DNA from: Thelonectria olida
Lineage: Eukaryota; Ascomycota; Sordariomycetes; Hypocreales; Nectriaceae
NCBI GenBank assembly: GCA_020736575.1
Contig: JAGPYM010000007.1
Span: 62,001-126,000, forward strand
Length of the DNA stretch: 64,000 nucleotides
Reading direction: 5' to 3'
Numbering within the stretch: position 1 is the stretch's first letter; each line of letters begins with the position of its first letter. Shown piece after piece: positions 11,606-24,400 of this stretch. The position numbers were made by a program, and so were the translations under genes. The notes below the pieces were generated by a model. The model saw only the letters and a program-made list of their open reading frames with translations. It was not told where the DNA came from and searched no databases.

Positions 11606-14474
11606 CTAGAAAAGGCCCCATCGACTGCGCTGCTTTCCATTGTCTCTCCTTCCGTTGGGGTTCCGGCGATCCTTCTCACGACCTTCGAGCTGTCGCAGGC
11701 TCTCCATTTTCTCGAGAACCAACTCAAGCAGCTCCTTCCGCCGGATAACTTCGAGATGTCGGCGAATCTTGGGGTCTTCTTTGGCGAACTTCTCGATCTG
11801 ATCTTCGGACAAGTGACGTCCAAGGCGAAGGTCTAGCTCTCGGGGGAAGTTGTAATAAAATTCGGAGAGGAGCTCCACGTTGAGGAATAGAACAGCGGTA
11901 GACGCGAGCTTCGTGGCGGCGGCGTCTAGGAACACCTCAGGGCAGTAGTACTTGTTCTTCGACGTCGCACACTGCTTAGATTTGACCACGAGGAGTCGCA
12001 TCTTGATGATGTCGGCCCTATCACGGAGGAAGACAGCCTCGCGTCCTAAAATATGTGTAAGTCCTGAGTTCACCATGAGGAATCGAAAACGTGTGCTTAC
12101 CTCTGCCGATGAGGGCGGCACTGAAGCCACCGGCACCACTCTGACCTTCGTTCTCAACAATAATGTCACCCTTGCGTGCCTTATCTACAAAAGTCATGAC
12201 CTCCTTCAACTTCCTTCGACCACCAACAGCATTCTCAAGGCGCTTGAGGGCAGCTTCACAATCCTGAAGCTCCTTCTTCAAGACACCACCCACGTTCTCA
12301 CGACCTGCAGTCCATTCTCTGTCCTCGATTTCAATGTCAAACTTGTAAGGCTTGATGCAGTTTTCCACCTGGTCGCTCGTGCTGTAAAACCTCTCGTTCA
12401 AAATGGTCGAAGCGGCTTCCATGATGGCTTGATGAGCAAAGGGGTGGGTGGAGAAGCTTGAGTTGCTGATAAGAGAGTCAATGTGATTCTGAATCGATGA
12501 GGCGACTGCTGTGGTGGCCAGGCGTCCCACTCCCAGCTTCGTCAAGGCTGAGGTCGAAGCGTCCAGCTGTCGTCGCCAATAGAGTGAATCAGGATCCGCC
12601 TTGGGCAAGTCCGCAAGACTGTCAAGATCGAGCTTTGCTATCGATAGGTCATCAATGGGCTTATTCCAATACCTAGCTGCCAGCAGGTCGAGGACCTTCT
12701 GGTCCAGCTCGTTCTTCAACAGCTCGTGCATCTGAGGTCGGCCGAACTCCTCAGCAAATTGCTTAAAGGAGTGCTTGAAGGCGTCCAGGCTTTCGGCAAG
12801 ATAGGACTCTGCTGAAAGTGGGCGGTCATTATATTGCACCTTGAACTCGTACGTAGCCTCCTCCAACTCCTGTCGAATGGCATTGCTTGTGCTCTGAAGA
12901 CTGGCCGACATGGTTTGTTCCAACACGTGCATGAGCTTCTTGCGCAGTGTCGTTGTGCCGACATTGACACCAGCCTCGGGGCCATATTCGAGAGGATGAG
13001 ACGAGAAATACGAGTTCTCTTGCTTGGCGATATCTGACAGTAAGTTGGAGTGCGCCATCTTGAAGAGGCCCTGAGATTGAGGAATCTTAGAGATGACACC
13101 AACATAGCCCAACCTCAGAGGATATTGCTGGTCGTTGAGGATAGCCGCTCCACGTACAGGTTCGACTAGATCCATCTTGGTGACAACGCCAATTGTGCGC
13201 TCACCCCGAGGATCAACCCTTCGGGAAGAACGGAGGGCGGTCGAGTTGGCCAAATCGACGTCGGCAGCTGAAATGGCGAGAATGACATTGGGGGCCTGGA
13301 TGTACTTGTCACAAAGCTCTGAAATCTTCTGCTTCAGTTGAAGAGGTTGGTTTGCTCCGACAACCTGGATGTATCCTGGTAGATCGATGAGAGACAGGTC
13401 AGGCACGTTGGGGGAGTAAATGGTTAGATGAATTGGGTCATCTGAAACACATTCTGCGTCTGACACAGCCAAGTTCAGTTCCGTGAGAGTCCTCTGAATA
13501 GAAGTGAAATCGGTAATGCGTCGGAGACCTAGGTCAGGGAATTCGCCATACTCCTCCTTGGATGAGGGTGTGTTGACCAGCGTCAACTCAATGGGCCTGC
13601 GAGTGACCATGTTGGAACCTTTGGGGAGGAATTCATGGCCAACGATAGCCTCCAGAACAGAACTCTTGCCAGAAGACTGAGATCCAATGACAACAATTGA
13701 TGGAAGCGTCAAAGTGCTGGACTGTCCAACTCTCTGTAGGATGTTGCGGATCTCAATCATCTTCTTTGTCAAAACCATCATTTGGTCATCCTTGGCGACC
13801 TCTTCGTGAGGTCGGGAGTCCTCCTCACCAGACTTATCATATCCGTACGCAGCGGCTGAAGCACCCGCAAGGGCTGCACCACCAACTCTGCTCTGTTTCG
13901 GCTCTTCACCACCTGGCCCTCCGGAGCCGCCGGTTCCAGCATCTTCGCCTAGACGAAGGACTTTTTGTAACCATTCGGGAACTTCAATCTGTTCTTTGGT
14001 ATTTTCCCAACCTCTCCTCGTCTGCTCAGCCATATCCTTGGCGCTTCCGAATAGGTTCGAGGCAGTACTGGAGACGGTCTCGGCGGTCGTGGTGAAGACA
14101 TTGATAGCGTAGTTTCCAGCCTCTGTTTGAATTGGTCAGTACGATAGCCAGCAAGCATTGGAACGCTCTGACGTACGAGTGGCCTGGTAATGTACCCAAG
14201 CGAAGGTGCCGACCGCAAGACCACCAAACATGGCGGGGACTCGGACAAATTTGACCATCAATTTGGGGAGGAAGCGGGCGAAGGAGGCATTCCGGGCAAT
14301 GACGGCATTGTGAAAGGCGTTACCGCCATACCACATCCGCTTCCGAGTCGCCCGGATCGCAGCATCGGCCTGCAAGAGTCCGCCAGTAGGATGACGATGA
14401 AGATGTCGAACGGGATGGACAGTGGCGCGTCGTGGGAGAGGCCGCAGCCCAGCGGCGAGAAATCGTCCGCTCAT
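11606..14474 (-). CDS. MGM1: Mitochondrial dynamin-like GTPase Mgm1
   Basis: 919 residues in three exons: 14474-14177, 14122-12101 and 12045-11606. Introns 14123-14176 (GTACGT, TACTGACC branch point, CAG) and 12046-12100 (GTAAGC, TTTAG) both keep frame. The N-terminus is an Arg-rich presequence (SGRFLAAGLRPLPRRA), then an inner-membrane anchor near 77-95. An Ala/Gly-rich hydrophobic patch near 180-194 (GGAALAGASAAAYGY) is the expected place for rhomboid Pcp1 cleavage. GTPase motifs are intact: GSQSSGKSS at about 246, DLPG, and TKMD. The C-terminal exon carries the effector-type end. The protein drives inner-membrane fusion and cristae upkeep. An in-frame ATG at 14510 would add 12 residues; I prefer 14474 because the presequence then starts at the Met. 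Divergent from SPB1. Confidence 0.96.
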
Positions 14475-14964
14475 GGCGCAGGAAAGGCGGTCGGGGATTC
14501 GAAAGGTCAACCGTCGATACTCAGGGTGTAGGGGCCGTCAAACACGCCCAAGAAATAGAGGCAATTAGCTCTGGTTGGTGTAGCATCCAAATGTGAAAAG
14601 CGCTGAGTGAGGTGGTCTCAGATGATGAGAGGTACTGCTATCATGCATCAAGGATTATCTAAGGTCTTAAACGTTGGGGTCCCGCACAGCAGGTCCGTCC
14701 CTCTGTCATGCGCCTGCCAACTTCCAATGCAAATCCATGCTTTCTGTGCAAGATGCCTAGGCATTGACTTTAGGTAAGCAGACCCACCATTTTGACCAAT
14801 TTCAGCGCTAATTCGTTATCTTCACGTGTGTGGACTTATCGGGGCGCATGCTCGCAAAATTTCTGGCTCGCGGGGCCCATTGTGAACTTTTTGGAGGCCA
14901 GTTGGTATACCAACCGTCCCAACTTGCTTAACTTTTCAAGTTTCGCCTCTTCCGCTTCGCAAAC
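14475..14964. promoter_or_regulatory. Shared divergent promoter, MGM1 / SPB1
   Basis: 490 bp between the two starts. It holds a CACGTG palindrome at 14823-14828, about 137 bp upstream of SPB1, and GATGAG and AAAATTT elements that resemble the yeast PAC and RRPE motifs of ribosome-biogenesis genes. The motif matches are short and may be chance. Confidence 0.45.
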
Positions 14965-17583
14965 ATGGCGATTCAGAAGAAGCACGGCAAGGGCCGTTTG
15001 GACAAGTGGTACAAGCTTGCCAAAGAAAAGGGCTACCGTGCCAGAGCAGCTTTTAAGCTGATCCAATTGAACAAGAAGTATGGCTTCTTAGAAAAGAGCA
15101 AGGTCCTTTTGGATCTTTGCGCCGCGCCCGGTGTATGTATCTCGATTTTTCGCCGATTTATCAAGCTAATAGTCTCTTCTAGTCGTGGTGTCAGGTTGCA
15201 GCCGAGGTCATGCCCGTGAACAGTCTGATTGTCGCAGTCGACCTGGCTCCCATCAAGCCCATTCCTCGAGTTATTACCTTCCAGAGCGATATCACAACCG
15301 AGAAGTGCCGCGCCACCATTCGACAGCATCTGAAAACCTGGAAGGCCGATACAGTCTTGCACGATGGTGCCCCGAACGTCGGTACGGCTTGGGCCCAGGA
15401 TTCGTTCAACCAGGCCGAGCTTGCGCTCCAGTCTATGAAGCTTGCGACCGAGTTTCTGGTTGAGGGCGGTACCTTCGTGACCAAAGTCTTCAGATCCAAG
15501 GATTACAACCCGCTCTTGTGGGTCATGAACCAGCTGTTCACCAAAGTTGAAGCGACCAAGCCCCCATCGTCAAGAAACGTGTCGGCCGAAATCTTCGTTG
15601 TCTGCAGAGGCTACAAGGCACCCAAGAAGATGGATCCTCGATTCCTCGACCCGAAATACGTTTTTGCGGAACTCACTGGCGCGACGCCGAACAACGAGGC
15701 CAAGGTTTTCAATCCCGAAGTAAAAAAGCGAAAGCGAGACGGTTACGAGGAGGGAGACTACACTCAATTCAAGGTCATGCCTGCCAGCGAATTCGTCCAG
15801 ACCACGGACCCCATTGCAGTATTGGGTAGCTACAACAAGCTCACCTTTGACCAGCCTCCAAATGGTGACGTCGCATTGGCCGCCCTCGACAAGTTGCCTG
15901 ATACAACTGGCGAAATTCGTAACTGCTGCGCCGACCTTCGAGTTCTTGGCAGGAAGGATTTCAAGCTCCTTCTCAAGTGGCGATTAAGAGTTCGTGAAAT
16001 CTTTGGTTTCGCGACGAAGACCACAGGAGCTACAGAGGATGCAGAAGAGGTGGCAGAAGTGGAGTCGATGGACGAGGAACTTCAGATCCAGGAGGACCTA
16101 CAGGCCATGAAGGATAAGGAGAATGCGAAAAAGAAGAGGGAAAGGCGGAAGGAGAACGAGCGGAGGCAGAAAGAAATTGTCCGTATGCAGCTGAACATGA
16201 CGGCTCCCATGGATATTGGCATGGAAGAGGCGGGCCCGATCGGCGAAGGAGCCATGTTCTCGCTCAAGAAAGTGGACAAGACCGATGCTATGCGGCGACT
16301 CAACAGGGGAAAGATGGCGATTGTATCCCAGCCGACACAGAGGAAAGACAAGGACAGTGGTCTTGGATCCTCTGGGGAGACCGATGACGAGAGCGACGAA
16401 GAGGAGGATCGCCTTGAGCGGGAGTTGGACTCCATGTACGATTCGTACAAGGAGCGTAAGGCCGAGACTGATGCCAAATACCGCGCCAAAAAGGCCCGCA
16501 AGGAGCATGATGATGATGAGTGGGAAGGTGTCTCAGGCGATGAGGCTGCAAAAGAGGATGACTCGTCCGATCTCGAAGAGGAAGATGGCTCATCCGACGA
16601 AGAAGACGAAGGTCCGTCGCAAAAGGGCCTACTCGCCGATCTAGATTCGTCCAAAGGAGCCAATGGGTTGTCGAAGAGAGCAACGAATTTCTTCAATCAG
16701 GATATTTTCCAGGGAATTACTGGGGTCATCCCTGAGGCGGAGATAGACGAGTCTGAAGCAGAGGATAGCGCCGATGAGGCTATCAACCAAGAGGCAAAGG
16801 CCGCCCTCGCGCAACAGTCGAAGAACCGCGAGGTAAAAGCTACACCTTCTCGCAGGGAAGAATCTGTTGACTCAGACTCCGAAATGGAGGATGGTGAAAA
16901 TGGGTTCGAGGTTGTAAAGCGAGATGATGAGGACGATTGGGATCAGGACAAGCGGAGACCCGATGGACGGCCTGGTGAGTTCTCACTCTTCATCTAAGTC
17001 TGACATGTGAGTACTAACGTTGATAGACATCGATATTATCACTGCCGAGGCCATGACGATGGCACACCAGCTTGCCACGGGACAGAAGACCAGTCACGAC
17101 GCCATCGATGACGGCTGGAACAAGCATAACTTCCGGGATCGTGATGGCCTTCCCGATTGGTTCTTGGACGATGAGGGCAAGCACGACAAGCTTCAAAAGC
17201 CCATCACCAAGGCTGCAGCCCAGGCCATCAAGGAGAAGACACGAGCTTTGAACGCCCGTCCCATCAAGAAGGTGCGAGAAGCCAAGGCTCGCAAGAAGTT
17301 CAAGGCGGCCCAGAAGTTGGAGAAGCTCAAGAAGAAGTCGGACAGCCTCGCCGCCGACGAGGGCATGACAGAGAAGGAGAAGGCCGACAGCATCCAGAAG
17401 TTGTTGAGCAAGGCGAACAAGAAGAAGCAATCGGCGCCAGCCAAGCTAGTGGTTGCGAAGGGTATCAACCGAGGTATCAAGGGACGACCGAAGGGCGTGA
17501 AGGGTCGATACAGGATCGTCGACCCCAGGATGAAGAAGGAACTGAGGGCACAAAAGAGGATATCTCAGAAGAAAAAGAGGTAA
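14965..17583 (+). CDS. SPB1: AdoMet-dependent rRNA methyltransferase Spb1
   Basis: 838 residues in three exons: 14965-15132, 15183-16974 and 17027-17583. Introns 15133-15182 (GTATGT, CTAG) and 16975-17026 (GTGAGT, TACTAAC, ATAG) restore [19 protein letters not shown] and [11 protein letters not shown]. The N-terminal domain is an FtsJ/RrmJ 2'-O-methyltransferase: [20 protein letters not shown], the AdoMet loop CAAPG, the central [10 protein letters not shown] with the catalytic Asp, the Lys in [10 protein letters not shown] and the Glu in [13 protein letters not shown] long acidic and Lys-rich middle follows. The Spb1 C-terminal domain ends in a basic tail ([19 protein letters not shown]). 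Yeast Spb1 methylates the 25S rRNA A-loop during 60S assembly in the nucleolus, and its length of 841 fits. Diverges from MGM1. Confidence 0.97.
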
Positions 17584-17796
17584 AGGGGCATGGTGATAGC
17601 GGCATAGATTTAACTGGGGACTTGCATTTTTTTCTTGCTCATACTGTATCAGATGATTGCGCTTCTTGTGTACTATTGCCCAAGCTGACATTGCGGACAA
17701 AGCCTGACATGGGGAAGAGGGGGCCTGTGAACTCCATATCATACCTACACTGACTTATTAGGCGATGGCTTTCATTGGGACTTTGTAACATCATTC

Positions 17797-18910
17797 TCAC
17801 CAGTAGTTGACAGCAAGCACAAAGCCTTCGTCCTCCTCGGCGCAAGACTGTGAGACTTTATGGTACCTGCAAACCAGAAGGTGAGTAACAGGTCGAGAAT
17901 AGTGATATGTACCTTACCACATGGCAGGGAGATAGAGCATGTCTCCCGGGTTCAGGGTAACCCTCACAGGCTGGGCGAGGTGGGAGAACTCTGTGGCGTT
18001 CTCAGTAAGGTTGTCCGGATCCCAGGTGGCAAAGGGTACAGCCTCGCCGTTGGCATCCATCTGAAGCGCCAGGCCATCTTTGGTGCGGGTGTATGTAGCA
18101 GGCAGTAGGGGCTGCTCGTTGACGAATGGGTGGCACAGTGAGGGGAACAAGACAAAATGCTTTCTTCCAAGAACTTGAACGTAAATGTTCTCGTAATTGT
18201 CTTTGTGTAAAGCTGTGACAGACTTTGAGTTACCTATCCAAAGGTTGACGGCATCAGGAGCTTTGTCAAGAGCTATCCTTGCGAATGGGATGTCCCTTTG
18301 TACGTCTGAAAATAGGGTGATGTACTCGTCACGAAGATTATCATTTTCTAGAACGAGTCACGGTTCTATTAGGCTTAAGTACACCACCTATGGCCACTTG
18401 GTTTGACTCACGGGTTTGGGCGTACCTCACCTCGGCATGGAGCGGAAAGTCGGGGTCTGTTTCGTGGCGAACGACGTACTCCAAGAATTCGCCAAAAGGC
18501 TGGTCTTCGTAGTGCGGTTTGGCAAAGACGAGAGATTCGGAACCAGAATGCGGCGTAGGAGCGTCGGCGTTGCTATCAAAGAGGCGAAGTTAGAGTTGGT
18601 CTAGCAACTCGGAGGCTGACTTAGACCGTCTCTCCTGAACCAAGATGAAAATCACTCACCCAAAGGGGGTGACGGCAACGTTGACAGATTGGTCCTTGAG
18701 AGCCCTGAGAAGATAGGCTGAGTTCCATTCCTGACAGGCCTTCCACGAGAGAGCTCCACCTCGTATCACGAAGGGGGTGTTGCGGGCGACATAGCGCATG
18801 AACTCGAGGGGACTTGGTTCGTCGGTGAGTTCCTCGACAACATGGCTGTTGAGCTCGTTGTAGGTGGAGATGAGATTGACGAGGGCGCCGTCTGAGGTTT
18901 CTGAAGTCAT
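17797..18910 (-). CDS. JMJD7: JMJD7-type JmjC-domain hydroxylase
   Basis: 303 residues in four exons: 18910-18660, 18572-18412, 18347-17918 and 17866-17797. Introns are 18573-18659 (GTGAGT/ATAG), 18348-18411 (GTGAGT/CTAG) and 17867-17917 (GTAAGG/GCAG). The fold is the small cupin/JmjC type: FMRYVARNTPFVIRGGALSW early, then RDEYITLFSDVQRDIPFARI, and DAVNLWIGNSKSVTALHKDN. The Fe(II) ligands are visible as H-x-D in LHKDNYENIYVQ and a distal His in WYHKVSQS, encoded just inside the short last exon. A Lys in GRKHFVLFPSL is suitably placed for 2-oxoglutarate. Human JMJD7 is a lysyl (3S)-hydroxylase of DRG GTPases; the fungal substrate is unknown. An apparent 21-nt intron around 18213-18233 is in fact coding. 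Confidence 0.9.
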
Positions 18911-21486
18911 TGTTTACAGACTGGTGTCTTGATCCTGAGCCGTCGATGGCCTTGAGGCTGTCTGTCCGTCTATCTAGGGCCTGGTGAAGGAGGAGATTGG
19001 TGGCGTGAGGAAGATCTCCGACACGCGGCAACACGGGTAATTACATTCGAAGCCTCAAAAGCGGCAGGAGCCAATGGGAAATGGGCGAGTACATAGGCGT
19101 GGGCAAGCTTTAAACGGCAGTTGCTACGGGGAAATAAATCCTGGGACCGACTGTGAGCGAGCACATGGCTCATGGAACATTGGGAAAGACCCAGTGGACT
19201 GGTGGATATGGGTGGCTGCCAGTCGGAAAACACCCAAAAAAAAAAACAAAAGCCATGAGGCATGAGAGTTATTTTTCGCTCGTGAGACCCCAGAACCAAA
19301 AGCTCGGGATCCATGGAGTGCCAAGTTGCATTATTATGGGGGAGGGCAGATGCACGCATTTCCTGTACCACAGCGCACACACAACCCGGAGAGGAGAGAT
19401 TTCCTGGTTGGGCGGGAAGCAGGGACATGGGTGGGTGACGAGAGGACCACTGTGGTAAAGTGCGTGTAAATTCCCTGCTGCCTCGGCCGTATTGGGGTCC
19501 AACTCTGCCTAACATGTGAGATGGATGATGCAAGTGGATGAGGGTTTTTATCCTAGTCCGGACTACGGCAGGGAGAGAGTCTGCACTTTGGATTCGCACG
19601 TAAGATGGACCTAATACGTCTCTTGGTTGCTTGGCGATTCGTGCATACAGTTTCAAATATGATCTGACTACTAAGGTAGTTAGTTAGGTATCAAGTCTAC
19701 TCCGGACGTAGGTAGTATTCGTAGCAGTCCCTTTCTCATCGGAATAATTCGTGCCTGACTCGCAGCTGTCAGAACTCGCACAGCGAAACTAGCACAGTAG
19801 ATCGTGATCGATCGCCTGGGATCGGAGGAGGCGCTTGACTCCCGTCTTCCCCCTCAAATCCCCTCTGCAGCACGAATAATTACGTTGGTACGCCAGTTGT
19901 ACTTGGCAGCGCACTACCTTCTGCATGCCGAGACTCTGTATTTGCTTTGTACCACGGAGGTGGGGCACTGGAGGGAGGGATCGCCCTGTCTTCAGCAGGT
20001 AAGGTACGCCCGACGGAAGAAAAAAGCGGCCAGGGGCCTTACTGATGCTGCTGACCATTTTTTACCGTCGCACAGGTAAGGTAGGTAGGTAGATACCTTA
20101 GGTAGAATTGTCCATGGAGCTGTGCCTCTTTCGATACTGGGAAAACAGCCTTTTCGATATCGAGAATCTCGATGCCAAATCTCGAGTCAAATGAAACCCC
20201 CAGAGACACCAGAGACACCCCCGGTCCCCCGGTCGCCCAACTGTCTCAACGACGCGTCAACCAAAAGCATATTGCGCATTCTAGGTGTCCTCTAAACACG
20301 GGCATGGCGCGCCTCTTGTTGGCGGAATGCCAATGGAAACGGTGAGAACAGCCCTTAGCGTCATGATCGTCCTCCCTTTCCCTTCCATTTTTCTCCAGTC
20401 CAGTCCGAGCCCAGCTCTCCCTCCCGTCCCGTCAAAACACTTCTTTTCGCGAGTTGGCCTTCCAGGTTCATCCCACCGTCCTGCTCCTCCCTTCTGCTCG
20501 TTTCTTCTTCTTCCCTTGTCCTCCCTCGATTGTTTCCCGCCCAAGACACCCCTCCATTCCATCCAATCCCGCTCCCACCTCCCCATACAGACGGGTCGAC
20601 GTCGCCTTCCCCATTCCCCGTTCTTTCCTCCATTCCCCAATCTTCTATTCCTAATCCAACATCCTGCTCATCATCCTTCATCCCTACCTTTACTCTGTGT
20701 CTCCCCCACCATCTCTCGATACGTTCATCGCACGCCGATCCTGTGCCAGCCTTGCCTTGGGTCAGGTAGCATTAGAAACGACTCCCGCTCTCATCCTTCG
20801 CTGCAGCCTCATCCCGTTAACACAGACGGTACACCAGCCGAGCCGCGCCGCATCATCGCTCACTATCCTGCACCTCCTACGCACTGCTCAACAGCTGCCA
20901 CTATCACCCACCGTCCCCATCATCCGCTACCAAGAGGCATATCCCAATCTCACCATCCATACGACACGCCAAACGACTCTCTGACTAGGCACTCGTCACG
21001 TGGACACGACCAACCGCCTAAAAACAGGGAAACCGTTATTGATGCCGTTGATCTGCGTCTTCGCGCCGGCCTCATCAACACCCTCACCTTGCCTTAGCTC
21101 TCGCTCAGTCTCGTGACCAGGCGCTAGACCAGGCCAGACCAGCTTCATCTTACCCTCAGACTTTGGACTGGCATACCCGCTCTTCACCTTGGTTGGCCCG
21201 CCTTTTGGTCCTGGTCTAAGGTCGTATTAAGCTTCACATACGTTTTTTTAGTCTCCGGCACCCTCGTCTTGCCGCATCGCATCGCACCACCCTCCAGATC
21301 TGATCCCAGATCCTCCACCCCAACCCGCAACATCAGTTCACTTGCGGCTCGGTCCATGTCACGCCAGTTTCCTCCACCGCGACATTTCGTACCAGCCTCG
21401 TGCTATTTTTCCTCAACCCCAATACCTCCCATCCCACACAGCTGCGAATGCATGAGTAGGCGTCGTCGACCTCGCCTCCCGCCCTC
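18911..21486. other. Upstream region of JMJD7 and SCAP, with long CT-rich leader
   Basis: 2.6 kb between divergent genes. From about 20370 to 21480 the plus strand is strongly C/T-rich with few ATGs, which reads as a long 5' leader of SCAP; small upstream frames begin at ATGs near 21446 and 21451. GGTA-type repeats occur near 19675 and 20074-20105. I see no gene. The 270-codon open frame in the CT-rich part is judged non-coding. Confidence 0.45.
20074..20105. repeat. Short GGTA tandem repeat with inverted TACC
   Basis: GGTAAGGTAGGTAGGTAGAT followed by ACCTTAGGTAG, a small imperfect tandem array of GGTA with an inverted TACC/GGTA pair. Similar GGTA/TACC clusters occur near 19675, 27065-27130, 38700, 39105 and 59817, all in intergenic DNA upstream of genes. 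Confidence 0.6.
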
Positions 21487-24400
21487 ATGATCTGGTACTT
21501 CTTGTACCCGTTTCGAAGGTCAGTCATTTCATCCCCTTCCTTGCTCAGGAACGCCCCCGTCCCCGACCTGACCGTATCCTGCATCCCGCACCTCGTGTCA
21601 AGCTGTCAGACTCACATTCACCTACTAGAACAACGGAAGCGCCTGTCCTTGCTCCAACGCATCCTCTACGCGATGGACTTTCTCGCTATGGCTCCTACGC
21701 CGCCAGCCATGTCGTCACCACCCTACTCGTATCGGTGGCCGTAGCCACTATGCTCATCTATCCCATCCCCTTTCTCTTCACTACAGACTTCATTAATGGT
21801 GCGTCCAACCTGCCTCACCATGCATGGACTGTTGCGCAGCCACTGCCCTACGGTGCTGCCATTCATCCTGATGTCATGATGCGCTCCATTTGGGTTCATT
21901 CTAGCTATATGCAAGCTCTCGACAAAGACCTTCTCATCTCGGCCTTGGACCTACAAGATGAGCTCCTAGGCTCCACTGAAGGATTCAACCCAAGCCGCGG
22001 CCGTCGCGAGGATCGTCTAATTCCCCAGGATTCTGTTCTCGATCTCTCACCGAAACAGCGCGACGCTTTCCATGCCATCAACGGCTTGACCAACCAATCT
22101 TGGTTCTTCCATTCGCCGCTTCAGTATTGGGACTGCTCTCGTGAACGCATCTTCGCCGATCCAGATATTCTGACAACAGTCAACGACAAGAAGAATCAGT
22201 CAACTTCCGTCAACGTCACCCTAAGGCACTCTATTGTTTTTAGTGGCAAACGATTCGAGGAACGCCGCCTGACAGCTGCTGATGCTCTCGTCATCACCCT
22301 TGTATATCTCAGAGATTCTCCCATCGGCAGACAGTGGGAAAGGAAAACCGCGATGTTACCTGACAAGGTCGCAGACAAGTGGGACATATACCCCCCCGAC
22401 GGCTGTTCCTCCGCCAGTCAGCTATACGAGTTTCATTTTCGCCCAATATCCCGGCAGGACTCCGTTATCCTCAGCATCGCCTATGCTTTAACCGCCCTTT
22501 ACTTCTTCATGAGTTTATCGAAGCTTCGGGCCTTCAAGTCCAAATTCGGTCTCATCCTTACCGTCCTTACTCAAACAGCCTTCTGCCTCATGTCGAGCTT
22601 CACGATTTGTGCCATTTTCAGGGTCGACCTATCCCGAATTCCCAGGGCAGCTTATCCTCTAGTGGTGTTGGCTATGAGCTTGGAGAACATCTTCAGACTG
22701 ATCAACGCCGTGATCCTAACACCACCCGAAGATAGCACGAATAGTCGCATCGGCCATGCGTTCGGTGAGACAGCCTACACTGCCATCGCTAGCTCGATGC
22801 AAAACGTCATTCTCCTTGCGTTACTATCCCAATGGGTCTCACCTGGTGTGTCGGCCTTTTGCATTTTCGCAGCAATCGCCATCGTCTTCGACCTCTTCTA
22901 CCTTTCAACCTTCTTCTTGTCGGTTTTGAGTGTTGATGTGCGCCGTACAGAGCTTAGTGATGCCCTCGCCAAAGTATCGATGCGACACAATCGTGCAGTA
23001 TCGGAAATGAATGCTCGATCCGCGTGGGAGCTGATTCTGCAAGGCAAGATGACCATGTCGACCCGTATCGCAAGCACCATTATCATTTTGGGCTTTGTGT
23101 TAATTGCACAATGGCACTTCTTCGAAGACGACACTATCTTTCACTTTCTTGGCCGCATTCTGCGAGGGTCTCATTTCGCCGACACCAGCAGCGCCGAAAA
23201 ATCATCTCTAGACACAATTCACCAAGCCCGAAGCCCCAAGTCCTGGTTGCGGATGCAGGACCACGAAACTGCTCACGAGATTATTAGCATTATCAAGCCT
23301 ACCGCACATAGCTATGTTGCCCGCGTCTATGAGCCCGTGGTATTTGTTATGAAAGGCGCTGATCGTATGCCTCATCTGAAGGAACCAACTCTCCTCCCAG
23401 CTGCATATGACTTCATCAATCACCAACTTACCCAGTTTATGGTTATTGTTGTGGTAATTCTTGCCGCTGTTCGGCTCTTGACCAATTATTTGCTTTGGGA
23501 GGAGGATGCCAATGGTGATGATCATCACCTGGATGGCGATGCCCTCTTGTCTATCAAGTCGTTCCCGGGAGGACATGTCCTTGATGTTGCCATGATGACT
23601 GCCTCGCCTGACGGTCATGTTGTTTCGGTTGGACTTGATCGTATAATTCGCGTGTGGGATATTCGACCTGGTGGCATCAACTACATACTCTCTGACGGGG
23701 ACAAGTCTGAAGATGCCCCCTTCCCCGTTTTCGCGATGACTATTGATGATGGCTCAAGGTGGCTAGCCATTTTGTCATCGTACAAAGCTGCGCTGTGGAA
23801 CCTCAAGGACAGAAGATGGGGTCCCACGCTACCCGTCGATCTCTATGGCCAGAAGCCCGAGGCCTTCTTTTTCAACCCATCCAATGAGCACGAAGTGATA
23901 CCGAGATTAGTCCTGGTACGACGGAACGGGACGCTGACCGAATTTATTCCTGAGACTGGGGAGGGTGAGGACTTTGGCATCTGCCGAAGCCCGCTAACGT
24001 GTGTTCGGCCTCTCTTTGAACCAAGTAAGTTACTCTCCTCCGAAGCTAGTCTAGTGGTGCTAATGCGTTCGCCTCTGCAGGCAAACCGGCGTCACCGGGA
24101 AGGGTATCACTCGTCACAGCATCTCGACGAGGATGCGTGCATGCGGCAATCCGTGAGTCATCCTCTTGGAACTCACGAGGAGTCGAGCTTGACGGTCTAG
24201 GTGATGACGACGTGCACCAAGTTGTTCCCTTACCACTACTAGGACTGTACCTTGTAGCTGGAGCAGGTTGCGCCCACTTGATGAATCTCGATGACGACAG
24301 CCTCATTCATACGTTTCAGACTGAGAGAATGGCCCCCCGATCCCTCCAATGTGTGCATTCTCCACGACAAACCACGCAATCAGGCACCGGCGGACTCACA

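Noticed and set aside
18213..18233. Apparent 21-nt intron in JMJD7
   Set aside because: Too short to splice, and reading through it gives the expected GNSKSVTALHKD motif.
20285..21097. 270-codon Pro/Ser/His-rich open frame before SCAP
   Set aside because: A by-product of C-rich DNA with few T-A dinucleotides; no conserved block.
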